The notes: generated from the letters alone by a model not told the origin. Shown: positions 24,401 to 35,339, numbered from the stretch's first letter. The stretch is 64,000 bases of DNA from Nectonema munidae (GCA_030549495.1 JAUIRK010000501.1:310001-374000); one strand, 5' to 3'. Numbers and translations are program-made.

Positions 24401-27400
24401 TTTGCAAGCCCACTCACATAATTTATAAGAAGTAAAAATGCTATCCGTTACAATACCAAACCAATACCTTTCGGCAAATTTCAATCACTAATAAACGTTT
24501 CACTATGTTTTCGCCACTAAAATAGCTGCGGTCTTCCAACCCTGAAACGTATAATTAGCGTTTTATGATATAAAAACTTTTAAAATCATTACAATCATAC
24601 ATTTTAATACCGTAACGACCAGGGCTTGAAAGGTCGTAGATTTTAATAGGATTCCTACGAAATCTATATGTAATAAAATCTAGGGGTGTATGATATATTG
24701 AAAATATACCATAAAAATAATCATGTATATATCTACTGTGAAATTTTTTTCAAAAAAAATAAAAAAATAATATAAAAAAAAACCCCTCTACCCCCTTTAA
24801 AAAACCCTTGGGGGAGAGGGTTAAATTTTGTGCTCCACCTTTTTTCTACCATGGCCCCCTTTTTGCGCAAATATTATTGTATGGCCCCATAAAGTTTTTC
24901 ATATATTTTTTAGAGGTCAAAAACGAAAATTCGTAACTTTTTCATGAAGTTATTCATTCAAACAAAATAACATCAAAGCAAAAAAACTGTAAAATTCCTT
25001 CAAAAATTATAGTGTTTCTAAATCAAAACTTTTTTTCATAATAGTTCAAAATTAAAGTTTCTTTCCAATTGAATCTTTTTTACTTAATATTAACGGTCTA
25101 AACCTAGTAGATATGGAAACAAAACTATAAAAAAATCATGAAAATTATATAAAGTTTCAGATATAGTTGCTAAAATAGTTTTTGCACCATATGTATATAA
25201 TATAGAAAGATCGACAAAGCTTTGGGGAATTTTTATAAATAAAAATGAGTCTTTTCGTCAACTTACCTTTTTAATAGCATCCATCTATATCAATACGAAC
25301 TCATAACTTGTTTTGTGACTTCTCTACGATCTGATGTATTGTATTTAAATCATATATTTTTCTGTGGCCCCTCATGGGGCCATATGGCCGACGTTAAGAA
25401 ACCCTTGTGTAGTATACAAGCAAAATAAGCAAACAAATCCCTAATTTTAAACTTTTGATATGCTGAAAATAAATTCATATGCTTTGGGTTAGAACTTCTA
25501 AATAATTGAAAAAATTACATTCAATCAATAAAACTAAAAAAAACTTACTCGTATTTGTTTTTATTTTTGGTTTGGTAAAGTTATCTATGTGAATAATCAA
25601 AGTTTGTCATAAATATAATTAGAAAATATCGAGACTATCCTTCAATAGCTCAGCTCCATTTTTACGACCAGCTGGTTCTGCTTGTGAAATATACACTAGA
25701 ACCTACGTTTTATGTACGGCACGGGACCGAACGGCGGACGTAAAACGTAGGGTTCGTAAAATCTAGATTGACGTTTAAATTGACATACAACACGAAAATC
25801 GTAGCCTGGATCACACATGGTCACACCGTGTACGACTATGGCAGCTAAAGAAGACTACTACAGTGAAGTTGGATGATCATTCCTGAAGTTGAGCTGTTTT
25901 CATAATAAAATAAGATTTTAATACATAAAATCACAAAGAAAAAAATGTATTAATAATGCATTTAATGACCAAAAAGATCATTTGGCGAGGACGTAAAATC
26001 CAGGGAACGTAAAATCAGGATACGTAAAACGTAGGTTCTACTCTACTGATATTTCTTATTGTCATTGGTTTTCTTGAAGTAGACTGTGTAGGTGTCCAAT
26101 GAAAAATTGTCTTATCAGGAGCACAAGACTGTCAGAGAAGTCATAAAAATCATCTGAAGTAAACTTTCACTGCGATCGATGACTTTCTGGTGAATATATG
26201 TATTGGTACGAAGACTCATTGTGTTTAGACAAAGGGAATTTCAAGAAGGAAAAAACAAATGTGAAAGAAATGAAACAATTTTTATGACTCTCTAAGTGTA
26301 CAAATTGGAATGCAAAATACGAACGATTACGAAATGAAACGGTCGCTTAGAATAATCGCCATACTTCATTCTATACACAACACGCATACCTGAATATTTC
26401 AAAACATATCCACCTATATATAAGTTATTGCCATCGAATGCATGAAAAATGGATTTCTTACTAAATTGACTTTATCGGCATTATGCATAGTTGCCAACCT
26501 CAAAGAAGACCAAAGCGGTAGACTTTTTCGAAAAAAAAGAGTTGGCTTCTGATGTTGTAAGATTAAACTCATCACTTTTATCGTTTAAACACTGACGTAT
26601 TTTTTCCATGGAGTCTTTTCCCATGACATTTATTATATGAGTGGACTTGTTTCGAGGACAACTAAAATTTTTAGCTATCTTGCTGTCTGGAAACAGAACT
26701 TTTGCCAGCTTTGTAAAGTGATCATTGACAGATATCGGAAGATTGTGCTCTACTATAAAGGCCTGCAGGAGAACTTCAGCCTTTATCAAAGAATCTGATT
26801 GAACATTTGTGAAAACATTGTTTAAAGTATTGTTTTTTTTAATTAAATGTGTTGCTTTTAAATGCCTGCCTGTAATTAAGTGCCTTTTTATGTCATTTAG
26901 TCCCCCGTGGTTTATTTTAAAATCAAGTGTGCAAGTACGATAAAATCGATGGAAAGAACCTAATTTGGATTTAGTAATAATAAATTCAAATTTTTGAATG
27001 CCTTCTTCTTTAAAACAGTTGTGCCGAGCGACTTTTTGTTTTATTTTTATTATCACTCATTCTTCAAGAAGTAAAAATTGGTTTACATAATTTAAATAGT
27101 CTAAATATTTATTTAAAAACATAAATCGATGAAAAAAGTAAAAAACAAAAAAAAACAAATATTAAGCACAGGATGAATATGCTCAACGCGTGCCAATAAA
27201 AATTTTAGCATTCAAAAGGTGTAAAAATTTTCAAAAAGCGGTAGAACCCATCTCAAAAGCGGCAGACCAAAAAAAGTGGAAAAGCGGTAGAGTTGGCAAC
27301 TATTATGACGTTTCTCTCTTCGCGCGATTGTTGTGATATAACAAAGGATATGGAGTATTTTGATAGCTTGCGAACATAGAAAGGATATGGGCTTTTGATA

Positions 27401-27737
27401 GCTTACGAACATAGAAAGGATATGGGCTTTTGACATTTTTTCGCTTATACCCTTTTGTGTTGATTTTAAATTTATACTCGTCAAAGGGGCAGAATGAGCA
27501 TGGGTAAACGGGCATTAAACGCAGCAATGCAGTGCACGAGTACTCTCACTCACCACATTTCGGCTTTTTCAAGATTCATTATGATAAAGTAGTATTAGAC
27601 TAAAAGAGAGGTTTGAAATAAAGGATTAGAGCAAGTTATTTTGTTTGAAATTTTAAAAGCTTTTTGTATTTTTAGGAAATACTTTCATGAAACATGGAGC
27701 AGAACTGAGATTAATACCCAGAGATCGGGTTGGCTAA
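21450..27737 (+). CDS. UFM1: Ubiquitin-fold modifier 1 (UFM1), split gene encoding the mature form directly
   Basis: UFM1 is conjugated to target lysines by the UBA5-UFC1-UFL1 cascade, mainly at the ER and ribosome. Exons by splice sites: 21450-21506, 21575-21632, 22514-22586, 27676-27737. They join in phase to SKVTFKITLTSDPKLPYK, then IIAVPENAPFTAVIKFAAEE, FKVAPESSAIITNEGVGVNP, QQTAGNTFMKHGAELRL and IPRDRVG, then TAA. With Met this is 83 residues, the length of mature human UFM1. Human UFM1 is made with a two-residue tail after the terminal Gly that UFSP proteases remove; no tail is encoded here. Exon 21450 starts with the G of the initiator codon after a strong acceptor (TTTTGTTTTAG). The AT must therefore come from upstream; AT|GTTAGG at 21381-21384 is a candidate that would give a 67-bp intron. 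Intron 3 is 5.1 kb and transposon-filled. AATAAA follows at 27821. Confidence 0.95.
24841..25410. mobile_element. Possible hAT-type MITE in UFM1 intron 3
   Basis: The right edge, the complement of CAAGGGTTTCTTAACGTCGG, is hAT-like. The sub-terminal motif ATGGCCCC recurs near the left at 24851 and 24891, and its complement GGGGCCAT lies at 25376. I could not fix the left terminus or a target duplication. Confidence 0.4.
25694..26043. mobile_element. Tigger/pogo-type MITE, 350 bp, in UFM1 intron 3
   Basis: The left end CACTAGAACCTACGTTTTA and the right end, the complement of GAGTAGAACCTACGTTTTA, form long inverted repeats flanked by TA on both sides (25692-25693, 26044-26045). The TAGAACCTACG end and TA target match pogo/Tigger elements. 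ACGTAAAA motifs recur inside. No transposase. Confidence 0.8.
26481..27056 (-). CDS. N-terminal fragment of hAT transposase (BED-like finger), 191 aa
   Basis: An intact frame within the 814-bp hAT element. Residues 35-65 (FHRFYRTCTLDFKINHGG..., KRH...GRH) match the BED-like finger found at the start of many animal hAT proteins, but Tyr39 stands where the first zinc cysteine should be. Residues 92-145 (AEVLLQAFIVEHNLPISVND, then LFPDSKIAKNFSCPRNKSTH) match the linker that precedes the RNase H-like core. The catalytic core and dimerisation domain are missing. The last codons are read out of the terminal repeat and the stop lies in the host flank, which shows the 3' part was lost by internal deletion. 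A role as a DNA-binding repressor is conceivable, but the lost Cys argues against it. Confidence 0.75.
   Translation of the reverse strand: MIIKIKQKVARHNCFKEEGIQKFEFIITKSKLGSFHRFYRTCTLDFKINHGGLNDIKRHLITGRHLKATHLIKKNNTLNNVFTNVQSDSLIKAEVLLQAFIVEHNLPISVNDHFTKLAKVLFPDSKIAKNFSCPRNKSTHIINVMGKDSMEKIRQCLNDKSDEFNLTTSEANSFFSKKSTALVFFEVGNYA
26488..27301 (-). mobile_element. Internally deleted hAT transposon in UFM1 intron 3
   Basis: The terminal inverted repeats are TAGTTGCCAAC on the left and its complement on the right. The flanks ATTATGCA (26480-26487) and ATTATGAC (27302-27309) match at 6 of 8 positions. AAGCGGTAGA-like sub-terminal repeats occur once near the left end and at least three times near the right, as expected for transposase-binding sites. 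The only coding content is a 191-codon N-terminal transposase fragment, so the element is non-autonomous. Confidence 0.8.
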
Positions 27738-27820
27738 AGTTTGATAAGCGAGAAATATCGAAAAATAAGCATTCCTTTTTAGTTTATGGAAGATTTTATG
27801 ATCGAATGCAACTTTATTTG

Positions 27821-27826
27821 AATAAA
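27821..27826 (+). terminator. Polyadenylation signal of UFM1
   Basis: AATAAA 84 bp after the UFM1 stop codon. Another AATAAA-containing stretch lies near 27876. Confidence 0.6.
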
Positions 27827-28329
27827 GTTATCACACTTTACTACAACTTTCTATGTTTATACTATTTATATTTTATAAATAAATCGTTGCTTCTAATACT
27901 CAAAACAACTTAGCCCAATTCGTGACGGCCAATTTATGATTTCTCATCGACAGAAGGTTCCTATTTTTTCTCAAATTATTAAATATTTCTACAAATTTTT
28001 ACGTGAACCCACCAAATAATTGAGTACGAATCTGATGCAGCTTAAATGTATACTCAAGACGACCTAAAATCAAGTTCAAAATTGTTTTTCTCCCATCAAA
28101 ATTATACCAATTTTTCTATATTAACCATATAGATGGGTCATATATTATATTACAGTAATCCACGCATACTCCTAAATGATCGGTTCTGTTAGATCCCCTG
28201 GATGTGGAAATTCGGTGATAAATAATGTAACCCTTAAAAATTACCCGCTAAGATGCCGATACGCAGGACCCCCTCCTCCTCTAGAATTTATTTTGCCCCA
28301 AACTCCCCTTGAACTTCCTTCAAATATAT

Positions 28330-29340
28330 AACTTGATATGTTCTGACGAGTCTAGTCATCCTAACTTGGAATGCGTTTACCACTCGTGCTTAGAGTCTGG
28401 CAAAAGCATTGATGTAGCATTACAATTCCATTCAGAATCAAGGAAGAGTACAAATGATTTTTTTATTCTTTTTTTCAAATTAGATTCCCTCACAACCGAA
28501 ATCCACATGATGCCTACCTGCATTATCCACAAGCAGAACTTTAAATAGGAGGCATTTGCTGCGCGAACATTCCTTTACAGCAGGCAAGAAAGAGCGATGT
28601 AGTCAATGTTCTGACAATGCCTTCGTAAACCAAGCTTTCTTATTCTGCTTCCAATGCACAGAAAGAGTGTTTTCATTTCTTAAAAGCCTAGGGTTGGCAG
28701 ATCTGTAAATAAGCCCTAGTAAAACCACCAACATGCAGCATTCGCACTCTTCTTAGGATCAAAGCCAGAAACGTTTACTTCTTCCTTCATGAAATAAGTT
28801 ATAAATCGTATTTTTTCAAGAACAAACTTGTTTCGAAGGCATTTTCAGGAAGGTATCCCTTCTCTTCAATTAATTTTCAAAGTCGAGATCAGGCTGTAGC
28901 AACCAGGTGATCCTGCTGCAAGATGATAACTCTTTATTAAAAGATTAAACCATTACTTACTTGTTTGAAATTTCGCTGACGCATATGTCTCTTCAGAAGG
29001 AGGTTGAGGTTCATCGGAATCATGGTCGTCTTTATTACTTGGTGTATTCTCTGTTGCAATTGTTTTATTTTCTTTGTTATGCAGTAGGATAAAAATCACT
29101 TACTTATTTCTTGTTTGCACAGCCCTACTTGTGTCAAAAATCCACAGAGACAAGACTGATTCAATTCTATCTAACCAAAGTTGTATCACACATGGATTAC
29201 TTTGTTTGGGCAAGTGCACCCACACTTGTATGTAGCAACACTTTTTCTGATAGTTTCCCCACAACTGTTCTTTCATTGCAATCTGACAAGCGGAGCGCAT
29301 TTTTTGCCGAATAAATCACTTTCAGCCTTTCTTTAAGACA
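28330..29340 (-). pseudogene. Tigger/pogo transposase remnant
   Basis: Read on the minus strand, the pieces follow JRK/Tigger order: IESVLSLWIFDTSRA (CENP-B-type DNA-binding part, about 29150), NAFETSLFLKKYD (the NADETGLF motif), MKEEVNVSGFDPKKSANA, then SANPRLLRNENTLSVHWKQN, KKAWFTKALSEH and FKVLLVDNAGRHHVDF (second catalytic Asp). The frame is broken by several stops and shifts, and the third catalytic motif was not found. It is older than the copy at 13151. Confidence 0.7.
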
Positions 29341-29568
29341 TTTCTAGCACGTTTAGTAGCATGGCTAAAAGCTTTCACAGATACAGTAAACCTGTTTTAA
29401 GGTGACATTATTAAAAAGACTATCCATAATGAGCTCTTTAGCTCGATTGTTTTTCCTTATTTTATCCATCCATTCGTATGCTAACTAAAGTTAAATTAAA
29501 ATAGTTTTGAATTGTTACAATTTTATATCAATGAATATTGCTAGACTCGCTCTAAGAATTTTTTTCAA

Positions 29569-31480
29569 CAAAAGTCACTTAATCTTTATCACTACGTTTG
29601 TTACATTTTGTAACATTTGAAAACTTTAATTTTTTCAAGTCAAGAAATTTTTTTAAATAGTTATTTTGGAATGAATATTTTTACTAGCTATTCAGTTTAA
29701 AACCAAGAATATTCTATTTGCTTAATATTTGAGCAGAGATATTTTTTATAATGTTCGATTGTTAAATTTTATAAGTAACACTGTACATAAATTAATTAAA
29801 TCTTTTTTTTTTAAGAAAATTTGTTGATTATTATAATAAAAATATCGAAACAAAATGTTTCAGTTGCCAAAAATGTACTTAATCTATTTATAATAGTTGT
29901 CAGAATTTTATTTGTGGACAAAAACATTCAAAAAAACGCAATGATTTTCTTTTCTCGTATACTTTAATTTATGTTAGTCTAAATAATTTTTTAATGATTT
30001 TGTGTTTTTAGACTTAAATAATTTTATAAAAAGTGATTAAATTACCATTTTTGTATACTATGATTCTTTACAATATGTAAAAAAACACAAGTGCTACCAA
30101 ATCACCCTTAACGTTGGCTTTTGCTGCTTATAAAAACTTGAAAATATCAAATAAACTCTCATTCTTTATGCCTCCTATTATTTTGAAATTATTCTGAGAA
30201 CAGACGGTTCCATTTTAAAATAGTGAAAATTGCTTTATTAGTTTATTTTGTTTCCTTTCTCTCATGTCAAACTATGAACAAATTCGTATCGAATCCAGAG
30301 GCTTCCGTGCTTAGTTCATCATCTCAACCAACCTGCCATGCCACCCATAGATATATGCTGTAGGAGCGGTTCCCAACCTTTTTTAGTTTGCGGCACCTTT
30401 GGCGAGCCTTTTAAAAATTCCTGGCACCCTTTGAGTTTTCATTATAATTTTTTATTTCTACATCTGCATTTATGCAACAATACCTTATACAGAGATAATA
30501 TAAAAAAAATTTATACTGATCCTGCTATCACAGAAAATATAATAATACAAATATGTAATGTTAAGTTTTAGACGTTTTAAAATAAGAATTATTCTTAAAA
30601 AAAGAAAAAGTAGAAGCATAAATTTTTCTGATAATGAAAAAAAAGCTTGAGTAAAAGTTAAAAAAAAGTATTTAGCTAAAAGTTAAATTGTTAGTTAGAC
30701 AATAAAAGCAGAGAGAATGAAATTAATACAATTTTTACCCTGAATTTTGGCGGCACCCTTAAAAAATCTTACGGCACCCTTTAGTGCCGCGGCACACCGG
30801 TTTGGAATCACTCCTGTAGGGGATACGTCAAATTAGTTTTCAAAAAACTTAAGTTATGCTGTAAAATTTTTTAGTTTTTGTTGAAGCTCTATAACTTTTT
30901 CTGATAGACTTTTTTTCCTTAAAAGTTATTATTATAAAAGGCAAATCATTGCAAAATGTTAAGTTATTTTACTTTTTGTAGCTTGCATCAATTTAGCTTT
31001 TAAACTATTTTTGAATGATGCTGAGAAAAATGAAATAATGCCATGTTAATTTTTTGTTTGCACAATTATAACTTCGTTTTATACCCTTGCCCCTGAATCA
31101 ATCACATTTTTTCATATAAACATCGCAGGGTGTCTATATGACTCTTTGCCTTCAGACTACATTCACTCATATAAAACTATCCAACCTTCAGTTATTCCAC
31201 CCCCCCCCCCCCTCAACAATTTTGGATTTTTTTAAACTAGTGTATATTCTGCAAATTTAATTTAATTATTTTCGCTGGAAGTATAGTATTTAAATTCACC
31301 AAATTTGTAAAAAAATATAAAGTAGTCTTATAAATTTAGCACTTTAGGTATGCGCTGAATACACTCTATTTTAAAGGATTGCTTGAATATTTGGTCTCCC
31401 GTGGTATTTCCGGACCACTAATTTTGAAAATTGCAACAAAAAAATTTTGCCCCCAATAATTTCGAGGATGTGCGCCCCTG
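29569..31480 (-). mobile_element. 1.9-kb non-autonomous repeat, copy B, carrying a nested MITE
   Basis: This is the inverse of copy A (8268-10025). Its right edge GGATGTGCGCCCCTG at 31466-31480 is the complement of the CAGGGGCGCACATCC terminus; homology at the left starts near 29569. It differs from copy A by a 448-bp hAT MITE at 30365, a poly-C run (about 31201-31212), and the absence of the internal 185-bp terminus-like segment. No transposase frame. Confidence 0.65.
30365..30812. mobile_element. hAT MITE, 448 bp, nested in copy B
   Basis: The ends are AGCGGTTCCCAACCTTTTT and the complement of AGTGATTCCAAACCGG. The flanks GCTGTAGG (30357-30364) and CCTGTAGG (30813-30820) match at 7 of 8 positions. 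The empty site is preserved in copy A, where GCTGTAGGGGATACG reads through without interruption (minus strand, about 9123-9137). GCGGCACC sub-terminal motifs lie near both ends. Confidence 0.9.
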
Positions 31481-31569
31481 GTGTAGGATATTTGAAACAT
31501 TTTTGGTTTGTATTTTTTCACTTTATTGTTGGACATTGATTAATGTTTTTATGAAACATTTATATGTGG

Positions 31570-31640
31570 GGGTGGGGGGTCGATCTGAAGACAAATCTTC
31601 TATGAAGGGGTCGACGCGTAATAAAGTTTGCCGATCCCTG
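31570..31640 (-). mobile_element. Orphan hAT-type terminus
   Basis: Reading leftwards on the minus strand from 31640: CAGGGATCGGCAAACTTTAT then GTCGACCCC, a common hAT MITE start. The other end was not recognised. Confidence 0.4.
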
Positions 31641-31859
31641 ATTTAGACGATCTAAGATTTCATATTGAAGAGAACTTTCTTGATGACCTTAGGCTTTTTC
31701 AATCAGTATCGTGTGTTGTAAAAATGATGATATGGACATTTCCTAGTGAAATCATTCATTTTCCTCTTTGTTCAAAAAATTTGACAGAAATTATTTTGTT
31801 GAAAAATTTTGTTATCACCCCGTAATTACTAATTTCTGCTTGACGTTCTCACATATTTT

Positions 31860-32010
31860 TAAAACGTATAGGCCAAAACTGACACCAGGAATGAAATAGG
31901 CATGGTTGATTTAGTATTAAAAAATTATGTTAAATTTGGAATTTTTTAAAGACAATTTCATCCTCAATCAAAATGTCGATTGATGATTTTTAAAATGATG
32001 GATCAGGTAA
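31860..32010 (+). repeat. Single diverged unit of array A
   Basis: Matches 12050-12220 in order (AAAACTGAC, AATGAAA, GGCATG, then an A/T-rich stretch and AATCAAAAT), and so belongs to the composite repeat family. Confidence 0.4.
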
Positions 32011-32737
32011 AAAAAAATTAAGGGGATGCAGGAAGCTCTTATATTTTACTCCAATAAACAATTTTTAAGATGCGATTATACTCGGTCTATAAGGTTTTCA
32101 TTTTATAGATCGTGTTGAAATTTTTTAATTTAATTTCTCCATTTAACTTCCATGATCTATTTGATTTATAAACTGTTTTGCTGTGGTCAAGTTTTTAAAA
32201 AACAATTTGACTTTTTAATGAAAATGTTGTGAAGGAAGATTTCACAATATTTTATTTCATTGATCAAAACGTGCATTTTTTTTATAAAATTTCCAACAAT
32301 TTCGAAATCATATAAAAAATTTATCGCGATTAAAAAACTGATGAAATCTAGAAAATTTACATTACGTTTTAAATTTTGGTGTATATTTATTTGACGGAGA
32401 AAAGGGAGTTAAAAATATTGAAAGGAGTAAAAAGTCCGAATGTAGCCTGGCAAAAATTCATCCCTTAAAATTTTTCAAGTAATTTGGTATCCTACATATA
32501 ATATTTTATTTTTTACCAAGAGAGTAAGTTTGAAAGTAACTGTTTTTTATCATAGGATACACAAAGAGTAGATCAAAATGGAAGTTTTAGGAAATACAGT
32601 AAAAAGAATCATATCAAAGCTTTTTAAAAATAAATATTGTAGTCGTCAAAAGGTTGAATAAAGTAAAAATATTTGATTCAAACATGAGATAATTTAGTTT
32701 GGTAAAGCAAATCGTTAGAGCCTTACAAATCGTCTTT

Positions 32738-33922
32738 TTATGTTGACTTGGATATTTTAGTGTAATTGTGCGTATCGTTTAATTTAGCTTCTACTTTGGC
32801 AGCTTTTTGTAACCGCTTTTTGAGTTCTGATGGAAAGTGTTCATAACATTTTTTGCAAACAGGTCTTGAATCTAGGCAGTAAAATTTTGATTTTGCGTCA
32901 AATGGAGAACAACAGAATGTACAGGCGAAGTGTTTCGTGCACCAATTTTTGTTGAAAGCTGTATACGAATCACCAATGATTATTTCATTGCAGATATAGC
33001 AGAGCGATCCAAAAATAGCGTGGAAGTCTTTTTGACAATAAGCTTTGCCCAATCTTTCAAAATGACGACTACCAGAAAAAGGCTTTTCACATGCAAAGCA
33101 AACAAAGTGCTCTGGATGCCACGTTTTGCAAAGAGCATGCACCACAATCGACTCTTCTATAGGACGCCTACAAGCGCCACAAATAGGGGCTTTGCGGTCG
33201 AAACAGCGCAAACACACGAATTTCATGGAAGTAAAGATGTCGTTGTTCTGCTGATCACTTGAACTAAAGTTGGCGGATAAAGGGCGCGCCTGCGCTGTCA
33301 ACTCGTTTCGACAGTTATCGCACTTAAAGTGGTAGGCGTGGTAAAAGTGGCCGGTAGTTGGAATGACCAGAGCTTCGGCCTCACAGTCAATGATGATGTC
33401 TTTGCAGTAATGGCATACTTGGGCTTTGCTATCATTGAAAGTGAAGGAGACGTCTCTATTGCACTCTTTGCACAAGAGAAGCAGGTCGCTCAGGTTATTG
33501 CTGTTGCTGCGTCTACCTCCAGCCCCATTCAAAGATGTGGTGAAGGTTGCGTCGGTTAAAGCTACGTCACAATTCTCACATCGGAAGCAGGAGTGATGCC
33601 AGCTATTCGAAGAAGAAGTTTTGACAACCTTGCCAATGATGCACTCCCCACACTTCATGCAGTAGGGGGCGTAGAGCAGGCGAAAGTCCGCCTCACAATA
33701 CCAGCGCCCATCCTGTTCGAAGAGAAGCGCGTCTGGGGGAAAAGGCCTCAAACACTGCGCGCAAGAGAAACATGAGGAATGCCAGCGATCGCGGCCGACG
33801 CTCACGATTTGCGTGTGATTGTCAAAGTTGTCTCCACACCGCGTGCACACTTCATCATCACCATCATTCCTTTGATTGATTGATAGTCTAAAGAAGATGT
33901 GAGAAACATGCAAAGCAAACAC
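32738..33922 (-). CDS. LIMS1: PINCH/LIMS focal-adhesion adaptor, five LIM domains, main exon
   Basis: PINCH proteins link integrin-linked kinase (via LIM1) to other adhesion proteins and are needed for muscle attachment. The 394-codon frame holds five double zinc fingers: LIM1 about residues 26-79 (CTRC...CSSCF), LIM2 88-153, LIM3 about 163-237, LIM4 about 242-300 (PICGACRRPIEES), LIM5 about 304-360. It ends with PVCKKCYEHFPSELKKRLQK, the family's characteristic C-terminus. LIM2 and LIM3 carry Ser/Asn-rich insertions (NGAGGRRSNSNNLSD; SANFSSSDQQNND) absent from human PINCH1. There is no internal intron. The start codon is not here: the exon begins at a splice acceptor, either CTTCTTTAG|A (exon from 33887) or TTCTTTCCAG|G (from 33922). 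Exon 1 lies upstream and was not identified. A TTTATT (AATAAA on the minus strand) sits at 32505. Confidence 0.95.
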   Translation of the reverse strand: MFALHVSHIFFRLSINQRNDGDDEVCTRCGDNFDNHTQIVSVGRDRWHSSCFSCAQCLRPFPPDALLFEQDGRWYCEADFRLLYAPYCMKCGECIIGKVVKTSSSNSWHHSCFRCENCDVALTDATFTTSLNGAGGRRSNSNNLSDLLLLCKECNRDVSFTFNDSKAQVCHYCKDIIIDCEAEALVIPTTGHFYHAYHFKCDNCRNELTAQARPLSANFSSSDQQNNDIFTSMKFVCLRCFDRKAPICGACRRPIEESIVVHALCKTWHPEHFVCFACEKPFSGSRHFERLGKAYCQKDFHAIFGSLCYICNEIIIGDSYTAFNKNWCTKHFACTFCCSPFDAKSKFYCLDSRPVCKKCYEHFPSELKKRLQKAAKVEAKLNDTHNYTKISKST

Positions 33923-35339
33923 CTGGAAAGAATTTTTTAAGAATTATTTTAGTCATATAAAAAATGCATACATTGATTAGCAATTTTTACAGAGTGATTA
34001 AAAATTGGCGCTCTAAAAATGCCGACATGTGCACCAGAGTGATGTCTACATGTGAATCAAGAAGAGATAAAAAGAAAGAGATAGAAGGAATAAAGGAATC
34101 TATTAAATCCCTTTGGTGGGCGATATAGCGAGGTTATGAAAAAGCGATTTTTTCTCAAATAGATTCCTCTCTTTACGCTCAAACCTAAATTTTTACATCA
34201 AAATATTTAAACCAAAATTCTGTAAGCTTCCAAAGTGTTAAGGGTTCGTAAGTAACGCGAACATTTTGGTACTGCTACCATAGTATAAAGTATGCTCGTG
34301 ATAAAAGGAAAGTAGGCACTCAAGATTCAAAATAAAATATTAGAAATGGAAAAAAGGATTTCTTACGTTTCAAGGAAATTGGGAAAGTCCTCTTTCACGC
34401 AGTTTCTATTGTTATTTGAATTGAAGTATATGTTATTGCTTTCAAACATAGAAATCTAAAGAGAGAAAGAATTGGAAATGCGATAAAATGATTTGAGAAT
34501 CACTCACGATACTTAAAAAACATCGTTCGTATTTATTCAACAGAATGCCTAGTTCAGCCATTCACATGTGTAGCCAAAGCTGTTTTTGTTTTAGATTTAA
34601 GACTTAAATCTATGAAATCAAGCGTTTACCTTTGAAGAAAATCCCATTATATCTGCAATACTTTTCTTACCCGAGTTTTCGCATAATTTAGGAATCCATA
34701 ATATATTTTAACCTGTTCTCTTTGTTAAACACGAAAAACATTATTTGAAATAAAAGGGTAAATTATTATTCATGTATTTAACTCATAAACATTGTAGAAT
34801 TTAAAGGGTACGAAGAAAAGAAGTTTATGTCTCGAGGTTATACAGTATAGTACTGATTGTATGTATTGTAGCTCTTAAAATTGAATCAATTTAATAAAAG
34901 AAATTCTCTAAAAAGTTGAAACAACTCATTTTCCATTTTCTAGCAAAATTAGGGTTGAAAAAGGCTTTAGATTTTAAATTCTTATCAGCCATGTTTATTC
35001 AACATTTGAGAGCTCGAATCCATCCCAAGGAATCGGAATAAAAGAATGAGAGAAAAGTGTGATGAATTTTTTCGACTCCCCCCCCCCCCCCCGAATAATT
35101 TGAGCATGGCACTGAATTTTAGTTCTTAATTATTTATTTTCATTTCCTCCTTCACCAGTGCACGACTGCCACCTTCATCATTGAAATAATTTTATTTTTA
35201 AAGGCACTTTAGAATTTTTTTTATAAAAAAAATTATTTATTAAAGTAAAAAAATTAAAATATTAAATAAATTTATTTATTTTTGTTTTTTTTATTTAAAA
35301 ATAAATAAAGTGTCCTTATATTTTATCTGTCCCTACTTT
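33923..35339. other. Region upstream of the PINCH main exon
   Basis: It must contain, or lead to, the PINCH first exon (start codon plus a few residues), which is too short to recognise by eye. A run of 14 C lies near 35080. 35210-35310 is an A/T-only low-complexity stretch. Confidence 0.4.

Noticed and set aside
32930-33775. Three plus-strand open frames
   Set aside because: They lie opposite the PINCH exon and have no family signature; the LIM cysteines on the minus strand explain the sequence.
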